The notes: a model not told the origin generated them from the letters alone. 64,000 bases of DNA from Pseudooceanicola sp. (GCF_029213205.1 NZ_JARGNH010000007.1:109533-173532); one strand, 5' to 3'; counted from the first letter of the stretch, positions 35,151 through 44,666 are shown. Numbers and translations: made by a program.

Positions 35151-36322
35151 TGCAGGTCGGAAAACGCCTTTTGCAGCCGCTCGACCGCCTCGACGATCCG
35201 CGCCCGTGGGGTGGCGATGTTGAACCGGTTCCAGGTTTCGCCGCCATTGCCGAACGCCGGACCCTGGTTCACCGCGATCCAGGCCTGCCCGGCAATGCGC
35301 TGCATCACCTCGTCGCGATCCATGCCGGTGCCTGCAAAATCGACCCAGGACAGATAGGTCCCCTCTAGCGGCATCGAGCGCACGCCGGGAATTTCAGCAA
35401 TCCCCGCATCAAAGACCTGCCGGTTGCCGTCGAGATAGACACAGAGCGCATCAACCCATGCCGCCCCTGCGGGCGAATAGGCGGCGGTCATCATGTGCTT
35501 GCCAAAGGCATTCGGCGACAGGCCAAGCCCGGCCATGGTGGCCCCGAACGCGGCGCGCAGCGACTCGTCTTCAACAATCACATTGCCGGTGTGCATCCCG
35601 GCCAGGTTAAAGGTCTTGGTCCCAGCCGTCATCATCACCGTCCGTGCCTTGGCGCCGGGGGCGGCGACCGCAAAGGGGATATGTCGATGGCCGGGCATCA
35701 CGATATCGCAATGGATCTCGTCCGACACCACGATCAGGTCATGCCGTTCGGCAAATGCCGCCAGCGCCTGCTGCTCGGCGACGCTCCAGCAGCGACCGCC
35801 GGGATTATGCGGCGAGCAGAGGATGATCATCTTTTCGCGCCCGCTCATCTGGGCATCATAGGCGTCGAAATCCATTTCATAACGCCCGTCGCGCTCTGCC
35901 AGTTGGCACTGCACCACCTCGCGACCAGCGGCGGCAATGACCTTGTGAAAGGCGTGATAGACCGGGGTGAACAGGATGATGCCATCACCCGGCTGGGTCC
36001 ATGTCTGCATCGCCAAAGCGGCGCCATTGACCAGCCCATGGGTGGAAAAGATCGCGCCCTCGTCGACGATGTCCCAACCGTGCCGTTCCCGCGCCCACCA
36101 GCGGATCGCATCCAGATAGGCGCTGTCATCGCCGAAATAGCCAAAGATTCCATGATCGACATAGGCGCGCACCGCATCGGTAACACAGGCCGGCGGGCGG
36201 AAATCCATATCCGCCACCCACATCGGCAAACCATCGCTGGGCGATACGCCTGAAACCTCTTCCATCCGGTCCCATTTCGATGAATGGGTGCCGCGTCGTT
36301 CAATGATTTCGTCAAAATTCAT
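35147..36322 (-). CDS. MalY/PatB-type PLP-dependent C-S lyase / aminotransferase
   Basis: Fold-type I PLP enzyme of 391 aa. It has the family opening NFDEIIERRGTHSSKWDRM and PMWVADMDFRPP, then CSPHNPGGRCW and the PLP Lys in MTAGTKTFNLAGMHTGN. DEIHCDIV holds the pyridine-N Asp. Members are cystathionine beta-lyases or cysteine desulfhydrases, some with a regulatory role. The VOC gene overlaps its stop. Divergent from def. Confidence 0.9.
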   Translation of the reverse strand: MNFDEIIERRGTHSSKWDRMEEVSGVSPSDGLPMWVADMDFRPPACVTDAVRAYVDHGIFGYFGDDSAYLDAIRWWARERHGWDIVDEGAIFSTHGLVNGAALAMQTWTQPGDGIILFTPVYHAFHKVIAAAGREVVQCQLAERDGRYEMDFDAYDAQMSGREKMIILCSPHNPGGRCWSVAEQQALAAFAERHDLIVVSDEIHCDIVMPGHRHIPFAVAAPGAKARTVMMTAGTKTFNLAGMHTGNVIVEDESLRAAFGATMAGLGLSPNAFGKHMMTAAYSPAGAAWVDALCVYLDGNRQVFDAGIAEIPGVRSMPLEGTYLSWVDFAGTGMDRDEVMQRIAGQAWIAVNQGPAFGNGGETWNRFNIATPRARIVEAVERLQKAFSDLQ

Positions 36323-36409
36323 GGTTCGCCTCACATTTGATGCCAAGACGCTAAACGATCAGAATTCGGGTGCAAGCGTGACATTGCGCAAGACCGGTCG
36401 ATCCCCTAA

Positions 36410-36934
36410 ATGAACCGCATGAAACTGCCGATCCTGATCCATCCCGACCCGCGCCTGAAAAAGCACGCCGCACCGATCGCTGACATCAGCGATGATCTGC
36501 GGACGCTGGCGGACAACATGCTCGAAACCATGTATGACGCCCCCGGCATTGGTCTGGCGGCGCCACAGGTCGGCATGCTCGACCGGTTGCTGGTGATGGA
36601 TTGCATCAAGGACGATGGCCCGCCCCGTCCCTATGTGATGATCAACCCCGAGATCATCGCCAAATCCGACGAAACCAGTGTCTATGACGAGGGTTGTCTG
36701 TCGATCCCCGAACAATATGGCGAGGTTACCCGACCCGCCGAGGTCGAGGTGCGCTGGATCGACCGCGACGGCAAGGAACAGACCGAGGTCTTTGCCAATC
36801 TCTGGGCGACCTGCGTGCAGCACGAGATCGACCATCTCGACGGCAAATTGTTTATCGACTACCTCGGCCCGATGCGTCGGCAGTTGATCACCCGCAAGAT
36901 GCAAAAGCTCAAACGCGAACGCGCGCGGGACTGA
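36410..36934 (+). CDS. def: peptide deformylase
   Basis: Removes the formyl group from nascent proteins. 174 aa with all catalytic motifs: GIGLAAPQVG (47-56), EGCLSIP with metal ligand Cys96, and QHEIDHLDG with ligands His138/His142 and the catalytic Glu139. Two ATGs, three codons apart, are possible starts; the first is given. It is followed 3 nt later by a deformylase homologue and then fmt, so formylation and deformylation are co-expressed. Confidence 0.95.
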   Translation: MNRMKLPILIHPDPRLKKHAAPIADISDDLRTLADNMLETMYDAPGIGLAAPQVGMLDRLLVMDCIKDDGPPRPYVMINPEIIAKSDETSVYDEGCLSIPEQYGEVTRPAEVEVRWIDRDGKEQTEVFANLWATCVQHEIDHLDGKLFIDYLGPMRRQLITRKMQKLKRERARD

Positions 36935-36937
36935 CGG

Positions 36938-37432
36938 ATGCCAACGCGCCCGATCCTGCGTTGGCCGGACAAGCGCCTGCGCCAGCCCGCGGCTGAGGTG
37001 GCAACGATCACCGGTGACACCCACGCCATCTGGACCGATATGATCGACACGATGGAGGCAATGCCGGGTGTCGGCCTCGCCGCCGTGCAGATCGGCGTGA
37101 TGCAGCGCCTGGCGGTGGTCGATGCCTCTGACCAACGCGGTCAGGCGCTGCGCATGGCCAACCCGGTGGTGCTGCACGCCAGTGTCGAGCCGCGCGACCA
37201 TGAAAAGGCGAGCCCCTGCCTGCCCGGAGTCTCGGCCCGGATCACCCGGCCCCGCGCGGTGACCCTGCGGTTCCTGAACGCCGAGGGCGAGATCGAAGAG
37301 CGCGATTTCGTCGGCCTCTGGGCGACAAGCGCGCAACATCAGATCGATCACCTCGACGGGCGAATGTATTTTGACCGGCTCAGCAAGGTCAAACGCGACA
37401 TGCTGCTGCGCAAGGCGCGCAAGGGGGGCTGA
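36938..37432 (+). CDS. peptide deformylase homologue lacking the catalytic glutamate
   Basis: 164-aa deformylase-fold protein. GVGLAAVQIG (45-54) matches motif 1. Motif 2 is altered: SPCLPGV in place of EGCLSIP, keeping ligand Cys94. Motif 3 reads QHQIDHLDG, so ligands His134/His138 remain but the catalytic Glu is Gln135. Metal may still bind, but ordinary deformylation is unlikely. It lies 3 nt after def and 3 nt before fmt, and its frame is intact, so selection for another function (metal-bound peptide binding, regulation of Def) is plausible. Confidence 0.88.
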   Translation: MPTRPILRWPDKRLRQPAAEVATITGDTHAIWTDMIDTMEAMPGVGLAAVQIGVMQRLAVVDASDQRGQALRMANPVVLHASVEPRDHEKASPCLPGVSARITRPRAVTLRFLNAEGEIEERDFVGLWATSAQHQIDHLDGRMYFDRLSKVKRDMLLRKARKGG

Positions 37433-37435
37433 GAG

Positions 37436-38341
37436 ATGCGGATCATCTTTATGGGCACGCCAGAGTTTTCGGTGCCGGTGCTCGATGCCCTGGTCGCGGC
37501 GGGGCATGAGATCATCATGGTCTATTGCCAACCGCCCCGCCCCGCCGGGCGCGGCAAAAAGGACCGCCCGACCCCGGTTCAGGCCCGGGCCGAGGCGCTG
37601 GGCCTGCCGGTGCGGCATCCCAGCAGTCTGAAATCAGAGACCGAACAGGCCGAATTCGCCGCGCTGGCGGCGGATATCGCGGTGGTCGTGGCCTATGGGC
37701 TGATCCTGCCGCAGGCGGTGCTGGACGCGCCGCGTCTGGGCTGCCTCAATATCCATGCCTCGCTGCTGCCACGCTGGCGCGGCGCTGCGCCGATCCACCG
37801 CGCGATCATGGCAGGCGATGCCGAGACCGGGATTTGCATCATGCAGATGGACGCCGGGCTGGACACCGGCCCGGTGCTGCTGCGCCAGGCCACCGTCATC
37901 GGCGCCGAGGAAACCACCGGCCAGCTGCATGACCGACTGTCGGCCATCGGCGCCGGGCTGATCGTCAGCGCGCTGACCCGGATCACCGACCTGACCCCGG
38001 AACCGCAACCCGAAACCGGCATCACCTATGCGGCCAAGATCGACAAGGCCGAGGCCCGCGTCGACTGGACCCGCCCGGCAGCCGACATCGACCGCCAGAT
38101 TCGCGGGCTGTCGCCCTTTCCCGGCGCCTGGTGCGAAATCGACGGTCAGCGGATCAAGCTGCTGGCCAGCCGCTGCGCCGAGGGTGCGGGCGCACCCGGC
38201 ACCGTGCTGGACGGAACCCTGAAAATCGCCTGCGGCACCGGTGCCGTGCAGATCCTGCGCCTGCAACGGGCCGGCAAAGGCGCCCAGGAATCCGCAGAGT
38301 TTCTGCGCGGCCTGCCCCTGCCGATCGGCACCCGGCTTTGA
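37436..38341 (+). CDS. fmt: methionyl-tRNA formyltransferase
   Basis: Formylates initiator Met-tRNA with 10-formyl-tetrahydrofolate. 301 aa. The N-terminal formyltransferase domain contains [15 protein letters not shown], the [16 protein letters not shown] loop (catalytic Asn/His/Asp context: [21 protein letters not shown]) and the KKDRPTPVQ insert. The C-terminal OB-like domain begins near residue 205. Third gene of the def cluster, 3 nt downstream of the deformylase homologue; followed by a long inverted repeat. Confidence 0.95.
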   Translation: MRIIFMGTPEFSVPVLDALVAAGHEIIMVYCQPPRPAGRGKKDRPTPVQARAEALGLPVRHPSSLKSETEQAEFAALAADIAVVVAYGLILPQAVLDAPRLGCLNIHASLLPRWRGAAPIHRAIMAGDAETGICIMQMDAGLDTGPVLLRQATVIGAEETTGQLHDRLSAIGAGLIVSALTRITDLTPEPQPETGITYAAKIDKAEARVDWTRPAADIDRQIRGLSPFPGAWCEIDGQRIKLLASRCAEGAGAPGTVLDGTLKIACGTGAVQILRLQRAGKGAQESAEFLRGLPLPIGTRL

Positions 38342-38344
38342 CAG

Positions 38345-38450
38345 GCCGGGGGGCTCTGCCCCCCAACAGCCTGCGGCCTCCCCCCGGGATATTTGAAACC
38401 AGAGGAAGCGGGAAAATGGCCTTGCCCTTCCTCTGGTTTCAAATATCCCC
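38345..38450. repeat. composite intergenic inverted-repeat element (copy B)
   Basis: A GGGGGG/CCCCCC hairpin (38348-38364) is followed by a perfect 23-bp stem: 38386-38408 pairs with 38427-38449 around an 18-nt loop. The arm contains ATTTGAAACCAGAGGAAG. The CCAGAGGAAG core recurs at 50163-50201 and, as CCAGAAGAA, at 19969. Located between fmt and the thi riboswitch, it probably ends the def-fmt transcript and isolates the riboswitch leader. Confidence 0.75.
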
Positions 38451-38538
38451 GCCGGAGGCCTCAAATCTATGGCCCGCCAGTGCCGAAGGAAACGCCGCTG
38501 CTGCAAGGCAGCCTTGCGCCTGCCCAGTCGGCGCTCTA

Positions 38539-38640
38539 GGATTCGGTTCACCTCGGGGTGCCCTGAACAGGCTGAGATGCAGCAAAGCGAACCCGTTGAA
38601 CCTGAACCGGTTAAGACCGGCGGAGGGAAGGTTGTAATCC
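38539..38640 (+). ncRNA. TPP riboswitch (thi element)
   Basis: Leader of the thiamine importer operon. The conserved blocks appear in order: CGGGGTGCCC (38554-38563), GGCTGAGATG (38570-38579), ACCCGTTGAACCTGA (38591-38605), then a CCGG...CCGG hairpin and CGGAGGGAA (38621-38629). GGATT (38539-38543) can pair with AATCC (38636-38640) to close P1. Binding of thiamine pyrophosphate should lower thiBPQ expression. Confidence 0.95.
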
Positions 38641-38682
38641 TGCATCCGATCTCACTCCGCCCGTCGTGATATGGAGGATGCA
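38641..38682 (+). promoter_or_regulatory. ribosome-site sequestering hairpin of the thi riboswitch
   Basis: TGCATCC (38641-38647) is exactly complementary to GGATGCA (38676-38682), which covers the end of the GGAGG ribosome site (38673-38677) and the A of the thiB start codon. ATCTCAC and GTGATAT extend the stem with one mismatch. No T-run terminator lies between aptamer and gene, so translational control is the likely mode. Confidence 0.65.
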
Positions 38683-39659
38683 TGCGACATCTTGCGATTG
38701 CCACGGGACTTTTCATCGCCACTTCGGTGGCGGCTGAAACGCCTGTGCTGCAAGTCTATACCTACGACAGTTTCAACACCGAATGGGGCCCCGGCCCGGC
38801 GGTGGAAGCCGCTTTTGAGGCCGAATGCGGCTGTGATCTGCAGTTCATCGCGGCGGGCGATGGCGCCGCGCTGCTGTCGCGACTGCGCCTTGAGGGCGCT
38901 CGCGGCGAGGCCGATGTGGTGCTTGGTCTCGACACCTCGCTGATCGCCCAGGCCCGCGACACCGGGCTGTTCGCGCCGCATCAGGTGCAGGCCGAATTCG
39001 ATCTGCCGATCGCCTGGGAGGATCCGCTGTTCCTGCCCTTCGACTGGGGCTATTTCGCCTTTGTCGGCCAGGTCGACGGCCCGGCGCCGACCTCCTTTGC
39101 GGCGCTGGCCGCCAGCGACGCCAAGATCGTGATTCAGGATCCGCGCAGTTCGACCCCCGGCCTGGGCCTGCTGATGTGGGTCAAGCTGGCCTATGGCGAT
39201 CAGGCCGCCGAGATTTGGGCCGACCTGGCCGACAATATCGTCACCGTCACCCCCGGCTGGTCCGAGGCCTATGGCCTGTTTCTGGAGGGCGAGGCCGATC
39301 TGGTGCTGTCCTATACCACCTCGCCCGCCTATCATCTGATCGCTGAGGATGACGCCAGCAAACGCGCCCTGCCGTTTGACGAGGGCCATTACATGCAGGT
39401 GGAAGTGGCGGCGAAACTCGCCGCGACGGATCAGCCCGAGCTGGCAGAAAGGTTCCTGACCTTTATCACCTCCGATACGTTTCAATCTGTGATCCCGACC
39501 ACCAACTGGATGTATCCGGCGGTGGTGCCGTCAGAGGGCCTGCCGGCCGGGTTCGAGACCCTGATCCAGCCTGCCAAGGCGCTGCTGGCCCCCCCGGATC
39601 AGGCCGCTGCCCTGCGCGATGTGGCGCTGGAAGAATGGCGCCGCGCCCTGTCGCGTTGA
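38682..39659 (+). CDS. thiB: thiamine ABC transporter substrate-binding protein
   Basis: Periplasmic thiamine/TPP receptor of 325 aa. A signal peptide ends near residue 19 (LFIATSVAAE). Family motifs: LQVYTYDSFNTEWGPGPAVE, AGDGAALLSRLRLEG, GEADVVLGLDTSLIAQA, LPFDWGYFAFV and QDPRSSTPGLGLL. The start is fixed by the ribosome site and hairpin described for the leader. First of three genes under a TPP riboswitch. Confidence 0.95.
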   Translation: MRHLAIATGLFIATSVAAETPVLQVYTYDSFNTEWGPGPAVEAAFEAECGCDLQFIAAGDGAALLSRLRLEGARGEADVVLGLDTSLIAQARDTGLFAPHQVQAEFDLPIAWEDPLFLPFDWGYFAFVGQVDGPAPTSFAALAASDAKIVIQDPRSSTPGLGLLMWVKLAYGDQAAEIWADLADNIVTVTPGWSEAYGLFLEGEADLVLSYTTSPAYHLIAEDDASKRALPFDEGHYMQVEVAAKLAATDQPELAERFLTFITSDTFQSVIPTTNWMYPAVVPSEGLPAGFETLIQPAKALLAPPDQAAALRDVALEEWRRALSR

Positions 39660-39670
39660 ACCGGGGCGCG

Positions 39671-41197
39671 ATGATCCGGGGCTGGCCGGGACGCAGCGCG
39701 GCGCTGGCGCTGGCGGCGTTCCTGCTGGCGCCGCTGATCGCGATCCTGTGGCGGGCGGGCGGATTTGGCAGCCTGTCCACCGCCGATTGGCCGGCGCTGC
39801 GCTTTACCCTGCTGCAGGCCGTCCTGTCGGCGCTGTGTTCGGCAGCGCTGGCGGTACCGGTGGCGCGGGCGTTGGCCCGGCGCCGGTTCGGCCTGCGCGG
39901 CGCCTATATCGCGCTGATGGGGGCGCCGTTCATCCTGCCGGTGATCGTTGCGGTGATCGGCTTTATCGCGGTTTTTGGCCGTGCTGGGCTGCTCAATTCC
40001 GGGCTGGCGCTGATCGGCGTCGCGCCGGTGTCAATCTACGGGCTGCATGGCGTGGTGCTGGCGCATGTGTTTTTCAACCTGCCGCTGTCGGTGCGGCTGA
40101 TCCTGCAGGGCTGGCAGGCGATCCCCGCCGAGCGGTTCCGCCTGGTCGCGCTTCTGGGCGCTGACAGCGCCAGCGCCCAGCGGTTGCTGGAATGGCCGAT
40201 GCTGCGCCAGGTGTTGCCCGGAGTCATCGCGGTGGTGTTTGCCATCTGCCTGACCAGCTTTGCCGTTGCCCTGACCCTGGGCGGTGGCCCCCGTGCCACC
40301 ACCATCGAGCTGGCGATCTATCAGGCCTTCCGCTTTGATTTCGACCTGGGCCGCGCTGCCAGCCTGTCACTGGTGCAATTCGCGCTGGTCACCCTGGCCG
40401 GGCTGGCGGCGCTGAAGTTCGGCACCCTCGGCGGGCCGGGGGCCGGGTTCGACCGGCCGGTGGCGCGTTGGGATCTGACCGGGCGCGGCTTGCGGCTCGC
40501 CGATGCGCTGTGGCTCGGCCTGGCGGCGCTGTTTCTGCTTGGGCCGCTGGCGGCGGTGATTGCCCGTGGGCTGACCGGGCTCACGCATCTCGGCGCCGCG
40601 GTCTGGCAGGCGGCCATGGTGTCGCTGGCCCTGGCGCTGGCGGCAACCGGGCTGACCCTGATCCTGGCGCTGACGATCGCCACCGCGCGACGTGGATGGG
40701 TCGAATTGGTCGGGATGGCGCCGCTGGCCGCCTCGCCGCTGGTGCTGGGCACCGGGTTGTTCCTCCTGATCCACCCGCTGGCCCGCCCCGCAGATTGGGC
40801 GCTGGTGGTGACGTTGACGGTGAATGCGGCGATGGCGCTGCCCTTTGCCCTGCGCATCCTGACGCCGGTGATCGCCGGGATCGAGACCGATTATGGCCGC
40901 CTCGCCGATCAGCTGAACCTGCAGGGCTGGACCCGGCTGCGCTGGTTGATCCTGCCCCGCGCCCGACCGGCGCTCGGCTTTGCTGCCGGGCTGACGGCTG
41001 CGCTGTCAATGGGCGATCTGGGCGTGATCACCCTCTTTGCCGATCCCGAACGCGCCACCCTGCCGCTGATGGTCTGGCGGCTGATGGGCGCCTATCAGAT
41101 GCAGGCGGCGGCGGGTGCGGCGCTGTTGCTGCTGATCCTCAGCTTTGCCCTGTTCGCCCTGTTTGACCTCGGAGGCCGCCGCCATGCTGACCCTTGA
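39671..41197 (+). CDS. thiP: thiamine ABC transporter permease
   Basis: Fused double permease of about 508 aa with some twelve hydrophobic segments and two EAA-type loops (first near QGWQAIPAERFRLVALLGA, second near DQLNLQGWTRLRWLILPRA). Each half corresponds to one binding-protein-dependent permease domain, as usual for ThiP. Two starts are possible: the ATG at 39671 with GGGGCG upstream, used here, or one at 39635 inside thiB preceded by GGAAG. It overlaps thiQ by 14 nt. Confidence 0.93.
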   Translation: MIRGWPGRSAALALAAFLLAPLIAILWRAGGFGSLSTADWPALRFTLLQAVLSALCSAALAVPVARALARRRFGLRGAYIALMGAPFILPVIVAVIGFIAVFGRAGLLNSGLALIGVAPVSIYGLHGVVLAHVFFNLPLSVRLILQGWQAIPAERFRLVALLGADSASAQRLLEWPMLRQVLPGVIAVVFAICLTSFAVALTLGGGPRATTIELAIYQAFRFDFDLGRAASLSLVQFALVTLAGLAALKFGTLGGPGAGFDRPVARWDLTGRGLRLADALWLGLAALFLLGPLAAVIARGLTGLTHLGAAVWQAAMVSLALALAATGLTLILALTIATARRGWVELVGMAPLAASPLVLGTGLFLLIHPLARPADWALVVTLTVNAAMALPFALRILTPVIAGIETDYGRLADQLNLQGWTRLRWLILPRARPALGFAAGLTAALSMGDLGVITLFADPERATLPLMVWRLMGAYQMQAAAGAALLLLILSFALFALFDLGGRRHADP

Positions 41198-41876
41198 GAC
41201 TCTGCGCCTGACCCAGGATGATTTCACCCTCAGCGCCGATTGGCAGGTGCCGACCGGCGGCCGGGTGGCGCTGATCGGGCCATCGGGGGCCGGGAAATCC
41301 ACCCTGATGGCGGCCATCGCAGGATTTCTGACCCCGACCTCCGGGCGGATCCTCTGGGACGGCGCCGATATCACCAATGTCGCGCCAGGCAAGCGGCCAG
41401 TGGCAATGCTGTTTCAGGACGGCAATCTGTTTCCGCACCTGACCCTGGCGCAGAATGTCGGCCTCGGAATCCGCCCCGACCTGCGGCTGTCGGCGGCGGA
41501 CAAGGACCGGGTGCAAACCGCACTGGACCGGGTCGGCCTGGAGGGGATGGCGGCGCGCAAACCGGCGACGCTGTCAGGCGGACAGCAAAGCCGCGCGGCA
41601 CTGGCACGGGTGCTGGTGCAGCGCCGCCCGCTGCTGCTGCTTGACGAGCCCTTCGCCTCACTCGGTCCGGCGCTTCGGGTCGAGATGCTGGATCTGGTGG
41701 CTGACCTCTGCCGCGATACCGGCGCCACGCTGATCCTGGTCAGCCACACCCCTGACGATGCCCGGCGGATCGCCGACAGCGTCGTGGTGGTGGATCAGGG
41801 CGCCACCGATGCGCCGGTGGACACCGAAGCAGCCTTTGCCAATCCCTCAGCCGCGCTCAGCCACTATCTGGGCTGA
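41184..41876 (+). CDS. thiQ: thiamine ABC transporter ATP-binding protein
   Basis: ATPase of the thiamine importer, 230 aa. Walker A is GPSGAGKST, the Q-loop MLFQDGNLFPHL, signature LSGGQQSRAALARVL, Walker B LLLLDEPFASLGP and switch VSHTPDD. The ATG at 41184 follows GGAGG at good spacing. It closes the riboswitch-controlled operon and is followed by a clear terminator. Confidence 0.94.
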   Translation: MLTLETLRLTQDDFTLSADWQVPTGGRVALIGPSGAGKSTLMAAIAGFLTPTSGRILWDGADITNVAPGKRPVAMLFQDGNLFPHLTLAQNVGLGIRPDLRLSAADKDRVQTALDRVGLEGMAARKPATLSGGQQSRAALARVLVQRRPLLLLDEPFASLGPALRVEMLDLVADLCRDTGATLILVSHTPDDARRIADSVVVVDQGATDAPVDTEAAFANPSAALSHYLG

Positions 41877-41892
41877 ATGCGGCGCCAAAGAA

Positions 41893-41917
41893 AACCCCGC
41901 CGTTTCCGGCGGGGTTC
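41893..41917. terminator. intrinsic terminator between thiQ and petC
   Basis: AACCCCGCCG (41893-41902) pairs with CGGCGGGGTT (41907-41916) around a TTTC loop, with AAAGAAAA upstream for leftward transcripts. It lies between the convergent thiBPQ and petABC operons and probably serves both. Confidence 0.75.
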
Positions 41918-41941
41918 TGGTCAGGTCGACATCTGGAGCGT

Positions 41942-42736
41942 TCAGGCAGTCTTTTTGCCCTTGTGCGGCGACCAGAGTCGCTTGTTGGTCAGGTAGAGCA
42001 GCGAGGCCAGGATGATCAGCAGCATCACCCCGGTGAAACCGGCATGTTTGCGCGCCATCATCTTCGGCTCGGCCGCCCACATCAGGAAGCTGGCGATATC
42101 CTCGGCTTCGTGATGCAGCTCGTTCGAGTGACCGTCGGCAAAGTCGACATCCTCACCGAACAGCGGCGGCGCCATGGCGATCCAGCCACCGGGAAAGGCG
42201 GTGTTTTCATAAAACGTCGTGCCCGCCTGTTCCTTTTCCTCACCGGTATAGCCGGTCAGGATCGCAACGATGTATTCCGGGCCGCCAATGCCGCGAACGA
42301 ACTGGTTCACACCGGTGCCATAGGGGCCGTGAAACGCCGCGCGGGCCTTGGCCATCAGGCTCAGGTCCGGTGCGTTCTCCAGGCTCGAGCCAGGAAAATG
42401 ATCGCCCGGGGTCGCCGGACGGGTGTCATCCAGCTCCTTGTCGAACACTTCGAAGTTCTGCGCGGCATAGGCGCGAACCTGATCCGCAGGCAGATGCGGA
42501 CCGCCTTCGTCCGCCAGGGTGCGGATCGGCACATAGCGCAGACCGTGGCAGGCGGAACAGACCTCGGTAAAGATCTGCAGACCGCGTTGCAGCTGGTTCT
42601 GGTCGAATTTGCCGAACGGCCCCTCAAAGGAGAAATCCACATCGTGGATCGCGTGGCCGCCGGTTTCCGCCGCCAGCGCACCGCCGGTGGAAAGGGTCAG
42701 AGCGGCAATCGCCGAGAGCGTGAAACGCTTGATCAT
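41942..42736 (-). CDS. petC: cytochrome c1 of the ubiquinol-cytochrome c reductase
   Basis: Membrane-anchored c-type cytochrome of the bc1 complex, 264 aa. Signal peptide about residues 1-23 ([10 protein letters not shown]). Heme c attaches at Cys60-x-x-Cys63-His64 ([16 protein letters not shown]). A C-terminal anchor ([20 protein letters not shown]) holds it in the membrane. The axial Met candidate is in the [10 protein letters not shown] segment. The second of two close ATGs (42736) is better spaced from GGAGAG. Last gene of the petABC operon, 14 nt after petB. Confidence 0.95.
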   Translation of the reverse strand: MIKRFTLSAIAALTLSTGGALAAETGGHAIHDVDFSFEGPFGKFDQNQLQRGLQIFTEVCSACHGLRYVPIRTLADEGGPHLPADQVRAYAAQNFEVFDKELDDTRPATPGDHFPGSSLENAPDLSLMAKARAAFHGPYGTGVNQFVRGIGGPEYIVAILTGYTGEEKEQAGTTFYENTAFPGGWIAMAPPLFGEDVDFADGHSNELHHEAEDIASFLMWAAEPKMMARKHAGFTGVMLLIILASLLYLTNKRLWSPHKGKKTA

Positions 42737-42750
42737 TGTCATCTCTCCAC

Positions 42751-44070
42751 TTACTCGGCCGAATGGCCTGTGCCGTAATGCGCATCGAAATCTTCCTCGA
42801 TGGACGCAGGCGGCGATTTCGGTTTCTCGATCACACCGAGCAGCGGCAGGATCACCAGGAAATAGGCGAACCAATAGGTGGCGCCAATCAGCGAAATGGT
42901 CGAATAGGGCGGTTCTGCCGGCATCGCGCCGCACCACATCAGCACCACGAAGTCGATGCAGAGCAGAGCGAACCACCATTTGAACATCGGCCGATACTTG
43001 CCCGACCGCATCGCGGAAGTGTCAAGCCAGGGCACCAGAACCATGACGCCGATCGCACCGAACATCGCCAGCACACCAAAGAACTTGGCGGTGACGATTC
43101 CGCCAGTGATGGTATGGGCCAGCATCACCACCCAGACATCGGCGGTAAAGGCGCGCAGGATCGCGTAGAATGGCAGGTAATACCATTCCGGCACGATATG
43201 CGCCGGTGTCGACAGCGGGTTGGCCTCTATATAGTTGTCCGGGTGGCCCAGATAGTTCGGCATGAAGCTGACGATGCCAAAGAACACCACCAGAACCACG
43301 GCCAGGGCGAACACGTCCTTGATCACGAAATAGGGCCAGAACGGCAGCGTGTCCTTTTCGACCTCGGCCTTGGAGCCACGGCGCACCTCAACCCCGGTGG
43401 GATTGTTGTTGCCGGTGGTGTGGAAGGCCCAGATATGCACGATTACCAGCCCGGCAATGACGAAGGGCAGAAGATAATGCAGCGAGAAGAAGCGGTTCAG
43501 CGTGGCATTGTCCACCGCAGGTCCGCCCAGCAGCCAGGTCTGGATCGGCTCGCCGATCAGCGGGATCGCCCCGAACAGACCGGTGATCACCGTGGCGCCC
43601 CAGAACGACATCTGCCCCCAGGGCAGAACATAGCCCATGAAGCCGGTGGCCATCATCAGCAGATAGATCAGCATCCCGATGATCCAGGTCACCTCGCGCG
43701 GGGCCTTGTAGGACCCGTAATAGAGACCGCGGAAAATGTGCAGATAAACCGCAAAGAAGAACAGCGAGGCGCCGTTGGCATGCATATAGCGCAGCATATG
43801 GCCGCCATTCACATCGCGCATGATATGTTCGACAGAGGCAAAGGCCATGTCCACATGCGGCGTGTAATGCATCACCAGAACGATACCGGTGGCGATTTGC
43901 AGCACCAGGCAGAAAGCCAGGACGATGCCCCAGATCCACATCCAGTTCAGGTTCTTCGGAGTCGGGATCATCAGAGTGTTATAGAGCAGACCCACCACCG
44001 GCAGGCGTGAATCCAGCCACTTTTCAAACCCGGTCTTGGGCTCGTAGTGATCGTGTGGAATACCAGACAT
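42751..44070 (-). CDS. petB: cytochrome b of the ubiquinol-cytochrome c reductase
   Basis: Integral core subunit of the bc1 complex, 439 aa, eight transmembrane helices. Heme-ligand region [20 protein letters not shown] and [20 protein letters not shown] in helix B, with paired His in helix D ([20 protein letters not shown]). The Qo-site PEWY motif is present in [17 protein letters not shown]. The C-terminal extension ([19 protein letters not shown]) is typical of alphaproteobacteria. Lies between petA and petC. Confidence 0.96.
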   Translation of the reverse strand: MSGIPHDHYEPKTGFEKWLDSRLPVVGLLYNTLMIPTPKNLNWMWIWGIVLAFCLVLQIATGIVLVMHYTPHVDMAFASVEHIMRDVNGGHMLRYMHANGASLFFFAVYLHIFRGLYYGSYKAPREVTWIIGMLIYLLMMATGFMGYVLPWGQMSFWGATVITGLFGAIPLIGEPIQTWLLGGPAVDNATLNRFFSLHYLLPFVIAGLVIVHIWAFHTTGNNNPTGVEVRRGSKAEVEKDTLPFWPYFVIKDVFALAVVLVVFFGIVSFMPNYLGHPDNYIEANPLSTPAHIVPEWYYLPFYAILRAFTADVWVVMLAHTITGGIVTAKFFGVLAMFGAIGVMVLVPWLDTSAMRSGKYRPMFKWWFALLCIDFVVLMWCGAMPAEPPYSTISLIGATYWFAYFLVILPLLGVIEKPKSPPASIEEDFDAHYGTGHSAE

Positions 44071-44081
44071 GTTGACCTCCC

Positions 44082-44666
44082 TCAGCCCAGAATGATTTCG
44101 GTTTCGCCGTCGAAACGGGCGACCGGCACAGGCAGGTTTTCCGGCGCGGGGCCTTTGCGGATACGACCCGCAGTATCATAATGCGATCCGTGGCAGGGGC
44201 AGAACCAGCCGCCAAAGTCGCCAGCGCCATCACCCAGCGGCACACAGCCGAGGTGGGTGCAGACACCCATCATCACCAGCCATTCCTCGGCGGCGGCGCC
44301 TTCGGCACCCTCAGGGGCCAACGCGCGGTTGCTATCGGTGGCGGGGGCGCCTTCTTGCACATTGGCATTCCGGGCGATCGGATCGGGCAGCGCGTCGACA
44401 TCGACGGCATTGGCCATCTCGACCTCTTCCGGGGTGCGGCGGCGGATGAACACCGGCTTGCCGCGCCATTTCACGGTGAGCTGGGTTCCCGGCTCCAACC
44501 CCGAAATATCGACGCGGACCGAGGCCTGGGCCTGCACATCCGCTGAGGGGTTCATCTGGTTGACCAGAGGCCAGACAGCAGCGCCGGTGGCAACAGCCCC
44601 GGTGCCAGCCGTGGCATAATATAGAAAATCTCTTCGGGTGCCGGCGTGATCTTCAGCGTGGGACAC
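44082..44666 (-). CDS. petA: Rieske iron-sulfur subunit of the ubiquinol-cytochrome c reductase
   Basis: 194-aa Rieske protein. An N-terminal twin-Arg-like segment ([20 protein letters not shown]) leads into the single membrane anchor and suits Tat export. The [2Fe-2S] site is CTHLGC (ligands Cys, His) and CPCHGSHYD (ligands Cys, His, plus disulfide Cys). An insertion rich in Ala/Glu ([11 protein letters not shown]) precedes the cluster. First gene of the operon; the preceding 265 nt up to the GST gene should hold its promoter. Confidence 0.95.
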   Translation of the reverse strand: MSHAEDHAGTRRDFLYYATAGTGAVATGAAVWPLVNQMNPSADVQAQASVRVDISGLEPGTQLTVKWRGKPVFIRRRTPEEVEMANAVDVDALPDPIARNANVQEGAPATDSNRALAPEGAEGAAAEEWLVMMGVCTHLGCVPLGDGAGDFGGWFCPCHGSHYDTAGRIRKGPAPENLPVPVARFDGETEIILG

